Below, one piece after another: positions 61,868 to 64,000 of a stretch of 64,000 bases of DNA; the first letter of the stretch is position 1, and every line of letters begins with the position of its first letter. The stretch lies in assembly GCA_002842735.1 (NCBI GenBank), contig PHEB01000018.1, positions 1 to 64,000 of the forward strand. Direction: 5' to 3'. The notes under the pieces are model-generated. The model did not search any database and was not told where the DNA came from. It saw nothing but the letters and a program-made list of their open reading frames with translations. This DNA comes from Alphaproteobacteria bacterium HGW-Alphaproteobacteria-7. GTDB taxonomy: Bacteria; Pseudomonadota; Alphaproteobacteria; Sphingomonadales; Sphingomonadaceae. The position numbers were made by a program, and so were the translations under genes.

Positions 61868-64000
61868 TTAGAAGCGCAGGCGAGCCTGAACCGTGTAGGA
61901 CCGACCAAGCGCATAGGCATCGTAGAAGTTGATGTTGGTGTTGGCCTGTTCGAAGAACCCGGTCGCGGTCTGCGGCGGGAATTTGTCGAGCAGGTTGTCA
62001 ACGATACCCGTGATCTCGATGTTTTCCGTTGCGCGGACACGCAGCGAAAGATTGATCAAGTTCAGGTCAGGGATGCGAGCGCTATCGGGGAAGAAGCCTT
62101 CCAGCTCCGCACCTTCAAAGTTCTGCTTGCCGCCATTCTTCCAGACATAACGGACCTGCGCAGTGATCGTTTCATTGCGCCACCCGGTGGTGAGGGTGTT
62201 GGCCCAACGGACCGTCACACCACCATTGCCCGAGAAGGCCGTATCGACAAACTCGCTGTCACCGATCTTGAACTTGTCGACATAGGTCAACACGTCGTTG
62301 AGGTAGATCTGGCCGCCAAGCGCATCGATCGATGCATCGAAGCCAACGTCAATCCCCGCAGTCTTCAACGGAACTTCCGAGTTGATCACGGTGGTGTTGA
62401 TGAAGTCGACCTGACCGCTGGTCGGGTCACGCAGGATGCGATCACAAGCGGACTGAATCCCCGCGCTGTGGCACTGGCTCAGGAAGAAACCTGCGCCCTG
62501 GCCGGCAACGCGATTGGTCAGCCGGATGTTGTAGTAGTCAGCCGTGAACGACATGTTGACCGCGCCGACATTGCGGGGCCCCAAGACGATACCGGCAGTC
62601 CAGGTTTCGGCCTTTTCTTCGGTCAGGTCAGGGTTCCCGAAGGAGAAGGTCTGAACCTGGCTGTTGATCTGCTGGAAGGTCGGCATAACGATCGCCGGCA
62701 CGCCTTCTGCAAGGCAACTGGCATCGTTACGAACCGGGTTGTTGGAGTTGCAAGGATCGACGAAGGACGGGAAGCCCTGATCGCCGTTACGGAACAGTTC
62801 GAACACGTTCGGCGCGCGCGCCGCACGGTTGAATGTCCCGCGAACCTTGACCCAGTCAAGCGGGGTGAATTCGGCTTCTGCCTTCCAGTTGAACAACCCG
62901 CCAACCGACGAGTAATCCGAGTAACGGGCACCCGCACCAATCGCCAGCATATCGACGATCGGCAGACGGATTTCACCGTAGAACTCGGTCACGTCGATCG
63001 AGCCGGCAATCGAACCCTGCGCGTTGAAACCGATGATGTCACCGGTGCGCTTGGCATCGTCAACCTGGGTAACGCCAGTATCCTTGCGGTATTCGAAACC
63101 AGCCGCAATCCCGACAGGGCCGCCTGGCAGTTCGAACGCCGAACCGGTGATGTTGGTGGCAAACCGCAGCTGTTCAAAGCTTTCGGTGTCGGTGGTTGTC
63201 AGCGCCACGAAGGATACCATGTCGGGGGTCAGCGTGTTCGCCCCGAAAATGTTGATCGGAACGCAGCCCGGGCCAGACCCGTTCGGGCAATTGTTCAGAC
63301 CCTGGATCACCGCCGAACGACGGATATTGCCCTGGTTCTGCACCTTGTTGTCAACCCGGCCAAAGCTGCCGATCACGTTGACCTTCCAGTTATCGTTCAG
63401 GTCATGATCGAAAATGGCACGGAGAGTCTTCGCATCGCTGGTGAAATCACCAACACGAGGGCCGGTTTCATTGAAACGACGGTTCATGACGAAATCCGCC
63501 GTGGGATCGGCACGCGAAGCCAAGGCAGCCGCCAGATCAGCGGGGATCAGCGGGCTATTGACAGGCACCACAATCCCGGTTGCCGGGGTAGGTGCCAGCG
63601 ACACCTGCGTGTTGCTGTTGGTGAACGACGCATAGACATTCAGCCGTGACTTTTCCGAAAATTCGTAACGGCCAGTGGCGGTGAAAGTCAGCCGGTCGTT
63701 AGGGATGATCAGGAAGTTGTCAGGAGCGAAGTTGTAACGCGACGAACCGATCGAACGCAGCGGAATGCCGCAGGCACCAGCCGAATTGAGCGGGGTGAGC
63801 TGACCAGCGTCGTTGAACGACAATGTGCCACCGTTCACCGCACCACCGGGGATGCCATCGCAATTGGTATCGGTGTTACCAGCCCCGAAGGTGCCTGGGA
63901 TCAGCGTGCTGAGGTTCTGGAACGGGTTGCCAGCATCGTTGTTGATGGTGCCCCAAGGAGGCGTGGCCGAACCGCCGCTCGCCAAGCGAGCAAAGCCAGC
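61868..64000 (-). CDS. TonB-dependent receptor, C-terminal part (N-terminus beyond window)
   Basis: The frame is open to the right edge of the window, so the signal peptide and plug are missing. The 710 visible residues hold most of the barrel: GFEYRKDTG, FNRAARAPNVFELF, TWTAGIVLGP and FTADYYNIRLTNRV, ending QARLRF with a terminal Phe. The barrel has many Cys pairs (DPCNSNN, CPNGSGPGC, QCHSAGIQSACD), unusual for a sugar receptor, which suggests disulfide-bonded loops. The oxygenase gene converges on it. Ligand unknown; a peptide-like or iron-complex substrate would fit as well as a glycan. Confidence 0.93.
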   Translation of the reverse strand, partial: AGFARLASGGSATPPWGTINNDAGNPFQNLSTLIPGTFGAGNTDTNCDGIPGGAVNGGTLSFNDAGQLTPLNSAGACGIPLRSIGSSRYNFAPDNFLIIPNDRLTFTATGRYEFSEKSRLNVYASFTNSNTQVSLAPTPATGIVVPVNSPLIPADLAAALASRADPTADFVMNRRFNETGPRVGDFTSDAKTLRAIFDHDLNDNWKVNVIGSFGRVDNKVQNQGNIRRSAVIQGLNNCPNGSGPGCVPINIFGANTLTPDMVSFVALTTTDTESFEQLRFATNITGSAFELPGGPVGIAAGFEYRKDTGVTQVDDAKRTGDIIGFNAQGSIAGSIDVTEFYGEIRLPIVDMLAIGAGARYSDYSSVGGLFNWKAEAEFTPLDWVKVRGTFNRAARAPNVFELFRNGDQGFPSFVDPCNSNNPVRNDASCLAEGVPAIVMPTFQQINSQVQTFSFGNPDLTEEKAETWTAGIVLGPRNVGAVNMSFTADYYNIRLTNRVAGQGAGFFLSQCHSAGIQSACDRILRDPTSGQVDFINTTVINSEVPLKTAGIDVGFDASIDALGGQIYLNDVLTYVDKFKIGDSEFVDTAFSGNGGVTVRWANTLTTGWRNETITAQVRYVWKNGGKQNFEGAELEGFFPDSARIPDLNLINLSLRVRATENIEITGIVDNLLDKFPPQTATGFFEQANTNINFYDAYALGRSYTVQARLRF

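Noticed and set aside
61859-63649. A 596-codon open frame antisense to the third TonB receptor
   Set aside because: It mirrors the receptor barrel; no recognisable domain and no start context.

Overview
The window reads as a chromosomal segment of a GC-rich alphaproteobacterium of the Sphingomonadales, most like the Erythrobacter/Altererythrobacter/Novosphingobium group. This is inferred from gene content: three TonB-dependent receptors, an Entner-Doudoroff glucose pathway (zwf-edd-eda, glk), a cbb3 oxidase with a FixK-type regulator, S46, M16 and penicillin-acylase peptidases, and a consensus parS site. I saw no rRNA, tRNA, insertion sequence, prophage or CRISPR array. Coding density is high, and several very long antisense open frames are GC-driven shadows.

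Layout. 1-2.7 kb: two tandem acyl-CoA dehydrogenases (the first cut by the window edge) and a DUF1295 membrane protein. 2.8-7.1 kb: a TonB receptor with a LacI-type operator upstream, then a phosphate-selective-type porin. 7.1-14.8 kb: a DEAD-box helicase, a small hypothetical gene, an FhaC/ShlB-type two-partner-secretion translocator, a FecR-domain protein with an 11-unit hexapeptide repeat, and a CHASE2/degenerate GGDEF/EAL protein. 14.8-21.8 kb: a complete sucrose locus. An MFS transporter and LacI repressor are divergent from a TonB receptor, a cytoplasmic GH68 enzyme and a ROK fructokinase, with two near-perfect 16-bp operators in the shared promoter region. 21.8-32.2 kb: central sugar metabolism. 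This holds eda, edd and zwf, a FucP/GluP-type MFS transporter with a divergent LacI regulator, and glk overlapping a strongly divergent PEP-carboxylase-like gene. zwf and glk share an identical 15-bp upstream motif.

32.2-35.5 kb: an S46 dipeptidyl-peptidase and a lipoprotein with a Fur-box-like site. 35.5-46.6 kb: a micro-oxic respiration block. It holds ccoNOQP, ccoGHIS, a small Cys/His-tailed protein and hemN on the minus strand, then a FixK-like regulator and ompW. Perfect TTGAT-N4-ATCAA boxes lie before ccoN and between the regulator and ompW. 46.6-48.8 kb: a strong terminator, a parS site, and an acetyl-CoA synthetase gene broken by an internal deletion of about 46 bp. 48.8-57.2 kb: a small hypothetical gene, an M16 protease, a penicillin acylase and clpB with a heat-shock-type promoter. 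57.2-64 kb: a gluzincin peptidase, a periplasmic hypothetical protein, a TPR/2OG-Fe(II) oxygenase and a third TonB receptor running off the right edge.

The strongest themes are two local regulons readable directly from DNA, the LacI/sucrose operators and the FNR/FixK boxes. Next come the shared zwf/glk motif, the PEPC-like protein that has lost three of the family's hallmark motifs, the disrupted acs gene and the parS site. None of these functions has been tested here; all assignments rest on sequence motifs and context.
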